A stretch of DNA of 64,000 bases from Symbiodinium kawagutii (GCA_009767595.1 VSDK01028395.1:138320-202319), one strand, 5' to 3'; numbered from the stretch's first letter, positions 51,470 through 63,200 are shown. Notes: generated by a model from the letters alone, not told the origin. Numbers and translations are program-made.

Positions 51470-52890
51470 AGTGCACCAATGTGCTGTCAAATGTGTGCTC
51501 CCATGCGCTCCCACATGTGCTCTCATATGTGTGCTCTCACACGTGTGCTCATATGTGTGCTCATACATGTGTGCTCAAATAAGTGCTCTCATATGTGTGC
51601 TCAAATGTGTGCTCTCAATACGTGTGCCCATATGTGTGCTCTCATATGTGTGCTCTCAAATGTGTGCTCATATGTGTGCTCATACATGTGTGCTCATCTC
51701 TGTGCTCTCATATCTGTGCTCTCATTTGTGTGCTCTCAAATGTGTGCTCTCATATCTGTGCTCTCAAATGTGTGCTCTCATATGTGTGCTCTCATATGTG
51801 TGCTCTCACATGTGTGCTCATACATGTGCGCTCAAATGTGTGCTCTCAAATGTGTGCTCTCAAATGTGTGCTCTCATATCTGTGCTCTCCATATCTGTGC
51901 TCTCATATGTGTGCTCTCATATGTGTGCTCTCACATGCGTGCTCTCATATGTGTGCTCATGCATGTGTGCTCAAAGGTGTGCTCTCATATCTGTGCTCTC
52001 ATATCTGTGCTCTCATATGTGTGCTCTCAAATGTGTTCTCTCACATGTGTGCTCATACCTGTGCTCATACAAGTGTGCTCTCATATGTGTGCTCTCATGT
52101 CTGTGCTCTCAAATGTGTGCTCTCATATCTGTGCTCATATGTGTGCTCTCTCATGTGTGCCCATATGTGTCCTCTCATATCTGTGCTCTCATATGTGTGC
52201 TCTCATATGTGTGCTCTCAAATGTGTTCTCTCACATGTGTGCTCATACCTGTGCTCATACAAGTGTGCTCTCATATGTGTGCTCTCAAATGTGTTCTCTC
52301 ACATGTGTGCTCATACCTGTGCTCATACAAGTGTGCTCTCATATGTGTGCTCTCAAATGTGTTCTCTCACATGTGTGCTCATACCTGTGCTCATACAAGT
52401 GTGCTCTCATATGTGTGCTCTCAAATGTGTTCTCTCACATGTGTGCTCATACCTGTGCTCATACAAGTGTGCTCTCATATGTGTGCTCTCAAATGTGTTC
52501 TCTCACATGTGTGCTCATACCTGTGCTCATACAAGTGTGCTCTCATATGTGTGCTCTCATGTCTGTGCTCTCAAATGTGTGCTCTCATATCTGTGCTCAA
52601 ATGTGTGCTCTCATATGTGTGCCCATGCGTGGGTTGTCACATTTGTGCTCATGTGTGCTCCCATATGTGTGCTCATGCATGTGTGTTCAAATGTGTGCCC
52701 TCATTTGTGTGCACTCATATGTGTGCTCTCATATGTGTGCTCATATGTGTGCTCTCATGTCTGTGCTCATATGTGTGCGCTCACATGTGTGCTCATATGT
52801 GCTCTCATTTTGTGCTCATTTATGTGTGCTCTCATATGTGTGCTCCCATATGTGTGCTCTCACATGTGTGCTCATGTGTGCTGAAATAAG
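51470..52890 (+). repeat. satellite of 14-bp TGTGCTCTCATATG units
   Basis: About 100 units, some shortened to 12 bp by loss of CT. 14 is not a multiple of 3 and the unit has no stop codon on +, so all three + frames are open for over 1.2 kb and encode Cys-Ser-His-Met-rich repeats. The longest frame is 610 codons at 51242-53074. These are almost certainly products of the repeat and not genes. Confidence 0.95.
52201..52540. repeat. 68-bp higher-order repeat inside the satellite
   Basis: Five consecutive 68-bp blocks, each made of 14+14+14+12+14-bp monomer variants, marked by CTCATACCTGTGCTCATAC. One isolated block lies near 52013-52080. Confidence 0.9.
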
Positions 52891-53128
52891 TCTTCTTGCT
52901 GTGTCCTCTTCCCACTTCCCCCCATCTCACTGTTTGGGGTCTCTTGCCGGGATAATTTATATTTATAAATTTATTACACACAATACTTATATAATTATTA
53001 AAACATGTTATTTAGAAATATGCACATACATATGCATACTTCTATATACTTATTTTCTTAATGTACACATGTAAATGTGTACGCGCATATGCAAAATATG
53101 TACGTACAGTATTTGTATGCTTGCCTAG
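52891..53128. other. AT-rich stretch after the satellite
   Basis: No gene or repeat seen. Confidence 0.4.
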
Positions 53129-53297
53129 TGCCTGTATACCCATCCATCCATGGTTTCTGAGGCCGGCTGAAGAGCGGGCTGCCAAGCTCTGTTTGGGAGG
53201 TCTGTGTCAGTGTCTGGAGTGTGTGGATTGTGTCATTGCACGTGCAATGTATTTGGAAAATTCATACAGAGATTCAAGACTAAATAGGCATATATAG
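53129..53297 (+). CDS. candidate coding exon, unknown protein
   Basis: AG acceptor (TGCCTAG). The frame includes RPAEERAAKLCLGGLCQCLE then CVDCVIARAMYLEN and ends at a TAG at 53295-53297. The borders are tentative. Confidence 0.35.
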
Positions 53298-53569
53298 AAT
53301 AAGTATATAATTTTCATTTCCAAGGCTGCAAATACAATCGCTTCACATACAACCTCGCTGCTGTGATGTTAGCAGGTTGGCATTCCGTGAATTGGGGAAC
53401 AGTAGGAGGAATTGGGACATCCGTAAACTTCTTGATTTTAAGCAGATCGAGGTCACTTCACATGTCGCAACTTGGGCCTTGGCTCGGAAAATGGGTCAAC
53501 CTCATGCAGTTAGCTCATGGGTCATGTCGTAGGAACAGATCGATTTCCAGTTTTCAGCTCGGGTTTCAG

Positions 53570-53640
53570 GGCAGGTCCGTTGCTGGGCAGAGGGATGAAC
53601 TGGTATTCCTGTCCGAGGAACAAGCCAGGCCTCACCCCGG
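53570..53640 (+). CDS. candidate coding exon, unknown protein
   Basis: Acceptor GGGTTTCAG. The frame reads GRSVAGQRDELVFLSEEQAR then PHP. A GA donor (CCCCG|GAATCA) or the TAA at 53657-53659 could end it. Confidence 0.45.
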
Positions 53641-53987
53641 AATCATGAACAAAATGTAATTTCGAACTGGTGAGGAGCCCTGTGCCGGCGGGGTCCTGCA
53701 TGAAAACAGGGGCTCCAACAAAATCCTTATTGATTGCTGATGAACAAGCTATCATCAAAATTTTTGTGATAGCTTGTCATGTCAACCCCGGAGTAGTGGG
53801 AAAACCATTTGAATGGGAAACCAAGGCGTTGGAGAGACACCTACAGTAATAATCAACCAAGGGTTTTAATCAATCCTAGAGAATCATTTAGTGTGACTTA
53901 GTAGCCCATGATTTGGGATCTCAGAGGAACCGCCCCGGTGGACCACTCGTGGAGCTGCCACTCATGGAGCTGCTAGTCGTTGACCAG

Positions 53988-54135
53988 GCCTTACAAGCGC
54001 CCATAGCACCTGGCAACGAGAGCAGCTTGGCGAAGCGACATCAACTCGCATCAACTTCGCCGTGGGGCACCGGCGGGTGCTTCGTGATCTGTTGGGGTCG
54101 TCCATAGAAACAGCGCTTGCGCAAGATTTGTTGAG
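53988..54135 (+). CDS. candidate coding exon, unknown protein
   Basis: Acceptor TTGACCAG and donor TTGAG|GTAGAA. The frame reads REQLGEATSTRINFAVGHRR then VLRDLLGSSIETALAQDLL. A second frame is open over part of it. Confidence 0.55.
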
Positions 54136-55505
54136 GTAGAACCTTGGCCCAGAACACAACTTGTGAATGACAGCTTGACTTTCACAATGCAAGATCAAAC
54201 TTGACATTAACAGAAACGATTAGTTAAACTTACAGCTTGACATTAGCAAAACGTTATTTGAGGATGGAATGCTGGTGGTTTAACAGCTATATTTACTGGC
54301 TACTACCACCATTTTATTACAGTAGGTTTACGATGGTAAATCACCAGCTGCAAGTATAGTGAAACTGAGACTGCAGCTGAATCTACCATCAAATTTATCC
54401 AAGCAAATTTGTGGGTTCAGGCAGGGAGAGCCTCAAGTTGAAGGGTAATAATCGCCATTTCAACATGGTGATTTCTTGAAAGAGGGAACCCCTAAACGTA
54501 TGGTTGGTTTATTATTCTAAATGGTTGAACACTGTATGATTTGCGGGGTCCCCTATTTTGAGAAACACCCATATGATCCATGATGAAAAAGCATCACCTA
54601 TAATTATCTTTAATTGCTATTTACCATAAACATGAAGCAGCATTAAGACTATTCAGTATGAATTATTCATTACCAGGAAACATTTTCACACAGAATTCGA
54701 CATTACCAATCATTCTTGACCGTTCCTAATCAGTCTCAATAGTTACCAATACCAATTATTGATCGGCACTAACCGCAATTCAGCTTCATCATTATCAAAC
54801 ATCATTTCCAGATAATGACCAATCATTGCAAACTACTACCATTTTTGAGAAGATCAATACGTTAGCAACCACTATTAGTATCTATTGATGACCATTAATG
54901 ATCATGGATGAATGTTGACAAGCATCATGCACTATTAATAGTTACATTAGGTTTTTTCATCAGAGTTGTTCATAGGCGACAGCCCTTAGCCACTATCGAT
55001 AACCAGTAGTGTTAGAGGGGAAGAAAGGAGCATTAACCACTAAGTGTGACAGCAAATTACCCTTAATATTTGTTGGTGGCAATTTAACAAACACTAATAA
55101 CCAGGCACAATCATGCATTGACTAGTAATAGCCATGAACGACTGTCAATCACCATTGATAACAGTTGGTCACCACTATCACTAAGGACCGTCCACAACCA
55201 TGTGTAACCACAAGTTAACACATGGTAGCATGAAGCATGTTAACAACCATGGTGACTCACCGTATTCATAACCATAGTAAGATTCATTGTAACCACCATG
55301 ATGAACAACCATTAAGAAACCATGAAAAAAACCGATAAGGAACCATCAAAAAAACCCACAAAGAAACCATAAAAAGAAACCACTAGGAAAGCATCAAAAG
55401 GAACACATGAAAAGAAAACATGCGAAGAAAACATGACAAGAAACCATTGAGAACTATCAACCACCGTTTACCCTCAAGAATCCACGCCGCGGATCTGGCT
55501 CCCAG
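54136..55505. other. intron-like stretch
   Basis: Apart from the MITE-like element at 54467-54570, it is low-complexity AACCATTA/ACCAATCATT sequence, ending in GAAACCATNAAAAG repeats at 55310-55450. No exon is supported. Confidence 0.4.
54467..54570 (+). mobile_element. MITE-like element, family 1
   Basis: 104 bp. Left end diverged (GGTGATTTCTTGAAAGAGGG), right end GTCCCCTATTTTGAGAAACA, inner TGGTTGGTTTATTATT conserved. Confidence 0.85.
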
Positions 55506-55626
55506 GCGCCCGCGAGGGAGACCCCTCGGGCAACGAGGGCAGCCCCTCTTCGGCGCGCAGAACCGCGTCACCAGGCGCGTGGCCAGCGATGATGGGGGCG
55601 TCCGCCCTGTGGAGCAGCAACCCATG
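55506..55626 (+). CDS. candidate coding exon, Arg/Gly-rich
   Basis: Acceptor TGGCTCCCAG and donor CCCATG|GTCGGT. One frame reads RPRGRPLGQRGQPLFGAQNR then VTRRVASDDGGVRPVEQQPM. Confidence 0.5.
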
Positions 55627-56280
55627 GTCGGTGCTTGAGAAATGGTCAAAGCCATGGTGGAAATCATGGGATTTTCGATGCTTAAGTATGGTTAAACGTG
55701 TGGTGAACTACTCTGAGAGAAGCAATATGTGGTTAACTGTAGGGATAAGCAATAATAGCTGGTTGGGTGGTTTTATGGGGATTACTGTAGTGGTCAATAA
55801 GAGGGGATGATAAGCAACAATAGTGGTTCAACAACTACCAGTTGGTGCTTTTATTTGTTTCCTCCCATATTCAAGGATTGTTAGGTGATTCTACTTTTGG
55901 GATGGCTTCCAGCCACCAACCAGGCAAGAATAGGTGTTGGGGGCAGCATCAAAACGAAGCAATGCAAGGTGGATGCAATCAATAGGCAACCAATCATAGA
56001 ATCCAAAATCAACCAATCTTATGGTAATAGCCCTTGCTTCATTTTGATAGGGAGTGATAACCAAGAATAGGTGGATATCCGTTTGCCGAACTGGGATCAT
56101 TGAAAATAGGAGTTGCACCATAGGATATCAATACCATGTTCATGCTCCAAAGTGATGGCAAACTTAGACAACTAACAAAACGATAGCTATCAGGAGATAC
56201 TTGGTAGCAGCCATCGACCCTGAAGCCTTGTGATCACTCAACGTTGCCAGAAAACATCATGACGAAAAATTGCCACACAG
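55627..56280. other. intron-like stretch
   Basis: Contains AAGCAATAATAG/AAGCAACAATAG repeats. No exon supported. Confidence 0.35.
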
Positions 56281-56394
56281 ACTGTTCCTGAAGATGCCGG
56301 GCCGTCCCAGAGAAACCAAGCATCCCCCAGTGCCATGCCTTCGCAGCTTGCCTGGACAGCCAACCTGGGCAGCACACCGGCCCAAGCTGGCACA
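56281..56394 (+). CDS. candidate coding exon with clean borders
   Basis: Acceptor GCCACACAG and donor GGCACA|GTAAAA. Exactly 38 codons in phase 0: TVPEDAGPSQRNQASPSAMP then SQLAWTANLGSTPAQAGT. The antisense ORFs here are shadows. Confidence 0.6.
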
Positions 56395-56603
56395 GTAAAA
56401 CCCATACACGAAGCTCAAAACAAGGAATGAATCGACAGGCCATGCCAGGCCATGCCCACGAAGATGTAAACAAAGCCATGTGAAGCAGCAACGAAAAAAA
56501 GAAGCATGTTGCACGTGTGAGACCAGGCTGTTGTGTTTTTCTTGCTTTTCCCATCGTGCTATCATGGTGCTGCTACCATGGGAGCCCTTCGAAGATCCTG
56601 CAG

Positions 56604-56690
56604 TTTCATGGGAGAAGATCCATGGTCAAGCGCTGCTTGGCTGCGGCCCCTGCAAGGGGAGGATCTCTGGAGGCTATGGCAAGATCTGCT
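56604..56690 (+). CDS. candidate coding exon, frame undecided
   Basis: Acceptor ATCCTGCAG. All three frames are open for at least 25 codons; SFMGEDPWSSAAWLRPLQGE and MVKRCLAAAPARGGSLEAMA are both plausible. Confidence 0.35.
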
Positions 56691-57264
56691 GAGTTAACAG
56701 CTGGCTGTCTGAACCGTGAAACTCAAGCATGGGTCAAGCTTTGTTAATGAATGGTGAGTGACGGTTAGTGATGCTGCAACTAACCATTACTAAGCATCAC
56801 CAGTTCTCCTTGGTTGGTCCCGAACCTTTGTTTGACCTTTGCTCATGACCGCCTGTGCCAGTGAAGCGGCGAACCTCTCAGGATAGGCAGAAATGAGCTA
56901 TCTCGTGACTGAGAATTGGCTGCGAATGGAGTACCAATACCATGAACATTGGGGGTAGAAGGAAGTTTATAGTGTCTAAATGACTTTCATGTAGCTATCA
57001 CTCATGATGTCATAGCCTCATGGCCGCCGTTATTTGTAGGCTATTATCTTTAACTGTTCAGAGACCCACCATATCACCAACCATCAATAAGCTCGTAGGT
57101 AGGGTCACGATAAGGTACCCCCAATCCGCAACAATTGATGTTGGGAATCACCACCCGATGATCTTCGACTGAAGCATTCTATGCCGTCCCTGAAGCTATG
57201 TACCTTTTTACCAGGGCTGGGCCATGCCGCAATCAGCTTGTTGAGATCTCGAAAGTGGATGCAG
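56691..57264. other. intron-like stretch
   Basis: No exon or repeat supported. Confidence 0.35.
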
Positions 57265-57451
57265 TTTCATGACCGATGACCAGCTCGTTTTGGGAATCCA
57301 TTTATTAGGAGCTGGGTTAAGTTATACCAAGTGGAGAGTTATGTATGTATCCATGTATGTAAATGAGGGCACCCCAGCCACTCCACACATCGCGCCATTT
57401 TTGGTGGGCCCACCGAAAAAAGCTGGCCAGAGCTCCTTTTGTGCCTACCAG
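57265..57451 (+). CDS. candidate coding exon, unknown protein
   Basis: Acceptor GGATGCAG and donor TACCAG|GTCAGT. Open over 187 bp, reading MTDDQLVLGIHLLGAGLSYT then KWRVMYVSMYVNEGTPATPH. Confidence 0.55.
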
Positions 57452-58172
57452 GTCAGTCATTGCCATACTTTTCCATGTTTGATAGGTCCTTATGGGAGTT
57501 TATTGCAACCATCAAACATGGAAAAAAAGTTGGTTAACCAACTGAAAAAAACAACCTGAAAATAAGAATCATTATAATTTTCTGGGAGTTCCTACGCAAT
57601 CAGCATCGTTTAAAAGAGGGTGAACTTTCTGGTAGCTATCCATCAACCCATTTTTGCTCGGGGGTGATTTCTAGCAGCCAGCTTTGAGCATGTCTTCCAA
57701 GATCTAGGGTACCAGGCACCATCATGGCCACGCACCATCCACTTTAGAGGGAGTTTCATAGCACCTGGGTTAGCTGCACCTTGGTCCATCTTGTTTTGAG
57801 GCTATCCCCCTCTCAACCAACCAACAACCAACCAGCATTTATCGCCAACAGCGTTGCCCAGTCTTCAATCCTTACTTTGCGATAATTGCCGTTGACAATC
57901 TATCAATCTCGGCTGACCGTTGGACAATCTGATCCGCTGAGGGTGCAAGTGGTAGAAGTTCGACCAGATCACATGAGTGAAGCCGAATGGCGCATTCATC
58001 AAAGGCACCGGGAGATGAAATCGGTGCACTGACGGTTGGTTAATGGTTGTTTACTAGTTTGTTCCTGGTTGATTCATGGCCGGTCAATGGTTGGTTCTTG
58101 GTTTGTCAATGATTGATTGATTAATGATAGTCAATTAGTGATGGTCAATCGTTGTTCCTCATGCTTCGTCAG
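57452..58172. other. intron-like stretch
   Basis: Low-complexity GGTTGGTTAATGGTTG words at 58030-58150. No exon supported. Confidence 0.35.
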
Positions 58173-58390
58173 TCATGGTTAATAGCTCAAAAAACACCCA
58201 AAATGGTCATCCTTTACGGGGAAACATCGCCGGAGATGAAGCCCATGGTACTTAGTGCTGTTACCTACGAATCCATGTGGGCAAGTTGTGATGTTGAAGG
58301 GCTCGGCCCTGAAGCTGTTTCTTCAAAGATTGAGTGGCGGGGATGCAGGGAGGGAACAGGGAAATGTGGCCGCTCGAGCTGCACGTTACT
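58173..58390 (+). CDS. candidate coding segment, unknown protein
   Basis: Follows TCGTCAG. The frame reads KMVILYGETSPEMKPMVLSA then VTYESMWASCDVEGLGPEAV and stays open to a TAA at 58392. An internal CCCATG|GTACTT could be a donor. Confidence 0.45.
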
Positions 58391-58436
58391 GTAATTTCTA
58401 TCCTTCAAGCTTGTAGTATTGACAGTATACAAGCGA

Positions 58437-58482
58437 CATGATGCACATGATGCACATGATGCACATGATGCACATGATGCAC
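58437..58482. repeat. 9-bp tandem repeat ATGATGCAC
   Basis: Five consecutive units, right after the coding segment. Confidence 0.95.
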
Positions 58483-58733
58483 CTTGGCGTGGAATGTTAC
58501 ATGCGTAATCCAATGACAGAATCCCTTACCACGGGAAAAGTTCTGTAGAATTTGGGAGTGCACGGCGGATGTGACAAGCGGGGGCTCTGGGAACCATTTC
58601 TTTTCGGCAGGCTTGCTGGATAGGTTGGGGGTTGTTGAGTGGTTGGGTGTTTTGGTGTTTGGTTGGATCATTGGTTACCGGGTTCGTTGATGGGTGGCTG
58701 GCTGCTTGGTGGTGACAAACTACAACACCCCAG

Positions 58734-58795
58734 CACAGCAAGCCACAAGCAATGCGAGACTACAGCCCAATGGTGTGATTCGCATGCCTCAAAGA
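58734..58795 (+). CDS. candidate coding exon, unknown protein
   Basis: Acceptor CACCCCAG and donor CAAAGA|GTAGTA. The frame reads AQQATSNARLQPNGVIRMPQ then R, open beyond the donor too. Confidence 0.45.
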
Positions 58796-59633
58796 GTAGT
58801 AGGCCAGCAACCTTTTTTTTACCCTATCCATGAACCAACCATCAACCATTTACCATTGACCATCCAGGAGCATCCATCATTGACCATCATTGTAACCAGG
58901 TCAATGTTCATGATGTCATTGATTACGTTGGTCAATTCAACATTGGTTCCCTGGTTCGATTGACTTCAGCATGTTCACGGGTAAGGTTCATTCATGTTCA
59001 TGATCATGACCATGAAAGTTGAGACCCAGATCATGGTTTTCATCTGGATCAACCAGGAAGCTTGAGATGTCATCCAGACCACTAGAACCAAGGCCATCAT
59101 GATCAACCAACCATCATTGCCAGGTGCAAGCGCGAGCTCAAGCGCAAGGTGGGCGGCCTGGGTTTCCGGTCAGCATGCCTGAAAAGGTAAGAGAAAACAC
59201 CAGAGTTTTGATGGTGGATAATGGCTTAGAAAGTGGTTGGTATACCTGAGAGAGTGATGAATCATGGATGATGGTGATTGTGGCTCAAGATCATGGATGG
59301 CATCAAAGATGACCATTTTTTGTACAACTTGGAGGTAGTTGCGACTCCGAATCAGGCTTTGCAACTTTGTGAAGCGTCCACGTCCTCGTTGGCTAAGACG
59401 CTGGCTGAGACATTGTTGATATCCCCATAGGTTGGACCTGGGTGGTGAAAGCAGGGGTCAGCCTCCAGAAGGGAAAGGGCATCTCGAAACTGGGTGATTG
59501 ATCTTCATCATTCTGACTACTTTGCATCAACCATCATCAACCATCAATAACCACCATCAACCACCATTAACCATGATTTCCCACCATCAACTATCATTAA
59601 GCAAAGCATTCGTCACAGTAGCGTTGTCGTCAG
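58796..59633. other. intron-like stretch with one possible microexon
   Basis: 59124-59148 (CKRELKRK, between CCAG and a following GTGGGC) could be a 25-bp exon. The rest is ACCATCATCAACC-type low-complexity sequence. Confidence 0.3.
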
Positions 59634-59726
59634 CTACGGCCACCGGGACACGGTGAGGTCTCGGCCTGGAAGACCATCACCAACGAGACCGTCACGGAGA
59701 ACCACACCAAGGCGCGCGGGGACAGG
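59634..59726 (+). CDS. candidate coding exon, unknown protein
   Basis: Acceptor TTGTCGTCAG and donor GGACAG|GTGCCC. The frame reads LRPPGHGEVSAWKTITNETV then TENHTKARGD. GC-rich against its surroundings. Confidence 0.6.
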
Positions 59727-60510
59727 TGCCCAGCAGGTGCCCAGCGACCACCTCGACGGGCAACGAGCTTCCGATGGATTTGGGGTAAGGATTCGGTGGA
59801 GGTGAGACATGGTGAGACTCTGAAGTTTGGGATGTCCCCTCGGAGATTTTTGTTGGGAGAGACTTCGCTTAGAGCTCTTGAGTTTTTTGATATGGACTCA
59901 TGGAAGTTGGGAGAGTTGAGGGGAGTCTCCATTGCTACGAATGGGCTGTGTGGTACTGGTGTCGCCCGAGTGCAGTCGACTGACCACTGAGTTGGTGGCT
60001 GATTCTCGCATGCAGACTTAGGGAAGATGTTGTTTAGGCAAGGTGATGCCGTGCAAGCAAATTTGAGGACACCATCAGTAATCCAAGTCATCATTTCTGC
60101 CTGGGACGACCGACCAACGGCCACGAGCAGCTGCACCCAGGTCATCGACACATGCGATCCCGCTTAGCGGGTTTGTATTGATCAAACAGATATATCATCA
60201 GAAGCGGAACTGCTGGTTGATCAACCAGCAAGCAAGTAATCAACAACCATCATTAATTAATCAATCACTCCATCATCATCTAATGACTACAGTGGAGATC
60301 CTTCATGATGATTAATCAACCACCATTTCCGTGGGTCGTTATCTCCATTATTCACTAATCAATTACCAACTAAATAACTACATTACCAACCAATATCAAC
60401 TAATCAATTAATTAGTCTGTGACCAACTAATATCAACGAACCTACCACCATTAATCAGACCATCATCACCCGAACCAGCACAACTTCAACGACCGCCCCA
60501 CGTGTCAGCT
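59727..60510. other. intron-like stretch
   Basis: The frame of the preceding exon stays open to about 59990, so a longer exon is possible. From 60180 it is AT-rich TAATCAACCA/ATCAATTA words. Confidence 0.35.
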
Positions 60511-60873
60511 GTGGCGACCAACAGGTTCGGAAAGGAATGCTCTACAGCATCACCTTCCCCTGGAGCGGGGCTGATGCGGGGAACATTTGGTGAAGATGAG
60601 CTGAGTATGAACCCTAGGAGATCCATTCGAACCCACCCTGGTGATGGTAAATCACCGGCTTTCTTGGAAAAAATGTACGTAGTTCATCCAGATGGATCTT
60701 CTATGAACCCTGCATATCAGTTCAGAATGGCGGAAGCCGTTGCGTTTGGTGACAAGCAGTTGATGGGATCATGTGAGCCGCCACGTGTCAGCTGCCTAGG
60801 CTGCCAACGATCCGACCATGGAGTAACAAGGGGGGCACAAGGGTTTTGTTCCAGGATCACCAGTCTTAGTGAG
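60511..60873 (+). CDS. long candidate coding exon, unknown protein
   Basis: Acceptor CACGTGTCAG and donor AGTGAG|GTATGA. 363 bp open in one frame, reading ECSTASPSPGAGLMRGTFGE, FLEKMYVVHPDGSSMNPAYQ and CLGCQRSDHGVTRGAQGFCS. A second CCACGTGTCAGCTG at 60781-60794 repeats the acceptor sequence, so it could be two exons. Confidence 0.6.
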
Positions 60874-61140
60874 GTATGACCAGATGATTACAGAGCATGA
60901 AAGGTCAGCAAAGATGACGCAAGGATATTGATATTTTTTATGATTTTATGAGATATGCCTGTCCTCGTCATCATTCCTGCCATTGTGATTCTTGGAAGCG
61001 ACTGGATTCTCGCGGCCGTAAAATAGTTCTGTTGCTTGAAGCCCTTGAATTGCGCGCGCACGAGGTTGAAAGCTATATGTTCATAGATACCAAAAATATC
61101 TAAAGATTTTAATTTCTCTCTCTTTCTGTATTTACATATA

Positions 61141-61200
61141 GAAATGCATATATACAAATATATATATATATACAATATATATATATATATATATATTTGT
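61141..61200. repeat. (TA)n tract
   Basis: Mostly ATATAT with short interruptions. Confidence 0.9.
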
Positions 61201-61354
61201 ATTTAAATGATATAGATATGGAAAAAAACAGATAAGTATAACACGCACACACACTTAAATGTATATCTGCATTTACATATATGTATATGTACATGCGTGT
61301 ACATGCTTGTTTGTATTTAGGGATTCGAAGGTGCTGACATCTTTCATCTTTCAG

Positions 61355-61418
61355 AATGCCGCACAGGACGGAGGACATGCTGCACAGCGACGAGTGGGGA
61401 GCAGAATGGCTCACCAAG
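61355..61418 (+). CDS. candidate coding exon, unknown protein
   Basis: Acceptor TTTCATCTTTCAG with a pyrimidine tract and donor ACCAAG|GTGCCC. The frame reads MPHRTEDMLHSDEWGAEWLT. Confidence 0.55.
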
Positions 61419-61702
61419 GTGCCCAGCATTGCAGAAATCATATGATTCAGAGGATGTTCAGAGCCCGTTGAATCTGCGTTGATCAGTGGCTGATGATTAG
61501 TGCTAGTGGTAGATGATTGTTAAATGGTTTGAAGGAATGATGTTAGAACGTTACTGGTGAGTGATTGATGATGATTCGTGATATTAGAAGGTGAATGACG
61601 ATGAGTGATAGTGGTTGATGCTTTCTCAAAGATGCCTAGTTGTTGATGGTTAATCCTGGGTTCAAACATGGGTGATTTTTCATTCTGGATATTCTATTGC
61701 AG

Positions 61703-61864
61703 GCGATTGGGGCGTATCACCAACCAACGGAAGGATGTGTATGACCAATTCTGGCCCAAGCAAACCAAGTAACGGCAATGGGGGTGAGGCCAATCGAGGT
61801 CCAGCACATACGGGTACAAACGCAATAAATCGGGGTATAAGCAAGCAACAAGAGAGATGGAGGG
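61703..61864 (+). CDS. candidate coding exon with GTAAGA donor
   Basis: Acceptor TTCTATTGCAG and donor GAGGG|GTAAGA. Open over 162 bp, reading GVSPTNGRMCMTNSGPSKPS then NGNGGEANRGPAHTGTNAIN; Gly/Asn-rich, probably disordered. Confidence 0.6.
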
Positions 61865-61922
61865 GTAAGACAAACAGCAGAGGTATAAAAAGCAAGAATA
61901 TGAGGGTAGCCAACAATCACAT

Positions 61923-62033
61923 GGGTGCTTCTCAAAACAGGGGACCCCGAAAATGGTTGGTTTATTACTGAAAAATTATCAATATTGGATGATTTGGGGG
62001 TACCATGGGCTACCCTTATTTTGAGAAACCACC
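61923..62033 (+). mobile_element. MITE-like element, family 1, with internal duplication
   Basis: 111 bp. Left end GGGTGCTTCTCAAAACAGGG, right end CTTATTTTGAGAAACCACC. The GGGGGTACCATGGGCTACCC segment is longer than in other copies. Flanks share ACAT. Confidence 0.9.
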
Positions 62034-62377
62034 ACATGACTGCCTTCTAAAGATGGGTCACATGAGGATTTTGACATCGAAACGACTCCAGTGATTTGAG
62101 GGCACGGGTGTGGACATTTGCAACCGCGACAGTTTTTTGAATGCTCGGGCTGCGCTTCGCTGTGTGTTGTGATCAGCCAGACATGTCCTATCTCTCCTTT
62201 TTAGTGTTTGTGTCTCCGTTCATATTCTGGCTGTTTACGACAAACTTAGAGTTTTAGCCGCCGAGTAAAAACCAGTATATGAATTTGAGCCACCAAGTAC
62301 TACTGGGATCTAAAAGCCACCCAGTATTTCTGTGCATGTTCGTAATGTCACATGGCACAAATCGTTGCTCCCGCCAG

Positions 62378-62554
62378 GCCATGCATGCAGCAGGCACCTT
62401 GCCCAAAGACAATCGGGTCGCCAAGGTGGGAATGGTGTCACGGTCAGTGGTCCAGACCTTTGTGCCACGACTCTTCACGGACAATCTTAGTTTCTGCCGT
62501 TTTCTCCAAGCCTTGATGAAATGTGTGAATCACAAAAAAGAGCTATTCATTAAG
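62378..62554 (+). CDS. candidate coding exon, unknown protein
   Basis: Acceptor CCCGCCAG and donor ATTAAG|GTGGGT. Open over 177 bp, reading AMHAAGTLPKDNRVAKVGMV then SRSVVQTFVPRLFTDNLSFC. An earlier donor at GCCAAG|GTGGGA (62425) is also possible. Confidence 0.5.
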
Positions 62555-62931
62555 GTGGGTAATTGTAGTTGCTATAGGAATAGCCAATGTAGCAACCAAT
62601 ATCGTACTTGATAGTTAGTAGCTATTAATCAAGTATGTAACCCCAGTTGATATTATTCAGCTCAATTAATTAGCTATTAACTATCATTCACCTGGTACAA
62701 CCAATTGTATAGCTATACCACTATCTATATAAACCCCAGTTGCTATAACCAATCGGGATATAGCAACCAATAGCTATTGATCAAGCCCAGTTGATTCATC
62801 TAGGTGGGTCTCTTGTGGCGACACCTGGCTGGCTACCAGCCAGGTGTGGTTGTGTGGTGTTCGTTCAGGTGGCGTCCAATAAGTTTCAACTAATGTGAAG
62901 ATTTCCATCCACACAGTTGATATCATTTATA

Positions 62932-63033
62932 TGGGGGTTTCTCAAAATAGGGAACCCCCAAAAATGGTTTATTTATTGTAATAAAAATAAAATATTGGAT
63001 GATTTAGGGGTACCCCTTTTTTGAGAAACCACC
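62932..63033 (+). mobile_element. MITE-like element, family 1
   Basis: 102 bp. Left end GGGGGTTTCTCAAAATAGGG, right end TTTTTTGAGAAACCACC, inner ATTGGATGATTTAGGGGTAC. Confidence 0.9.
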
Positions 63034-63200
63034 CTATACCACCAACCACCATTCACCAAGCATCATTTACCATCATTCAGCACTTACTATAACCAAGCAA
63101 GCATTAGTGAACATGATCCATTTCTGTGTCCACAAATGGGCTACTTGCTGTCTTTATTCCCAACAACCGGATGCTTTTGGGTTTCAATCTCTGGAAGCAG

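Noticed and set aside
51242-53074. 610-codon Cys-rich ORF (and 472- and 433-codon ORFs in the other frames)
   Set aside because: Generated by a 14-bp satellite that has no stop codon on +; three frames open at once is not expected of a gene.
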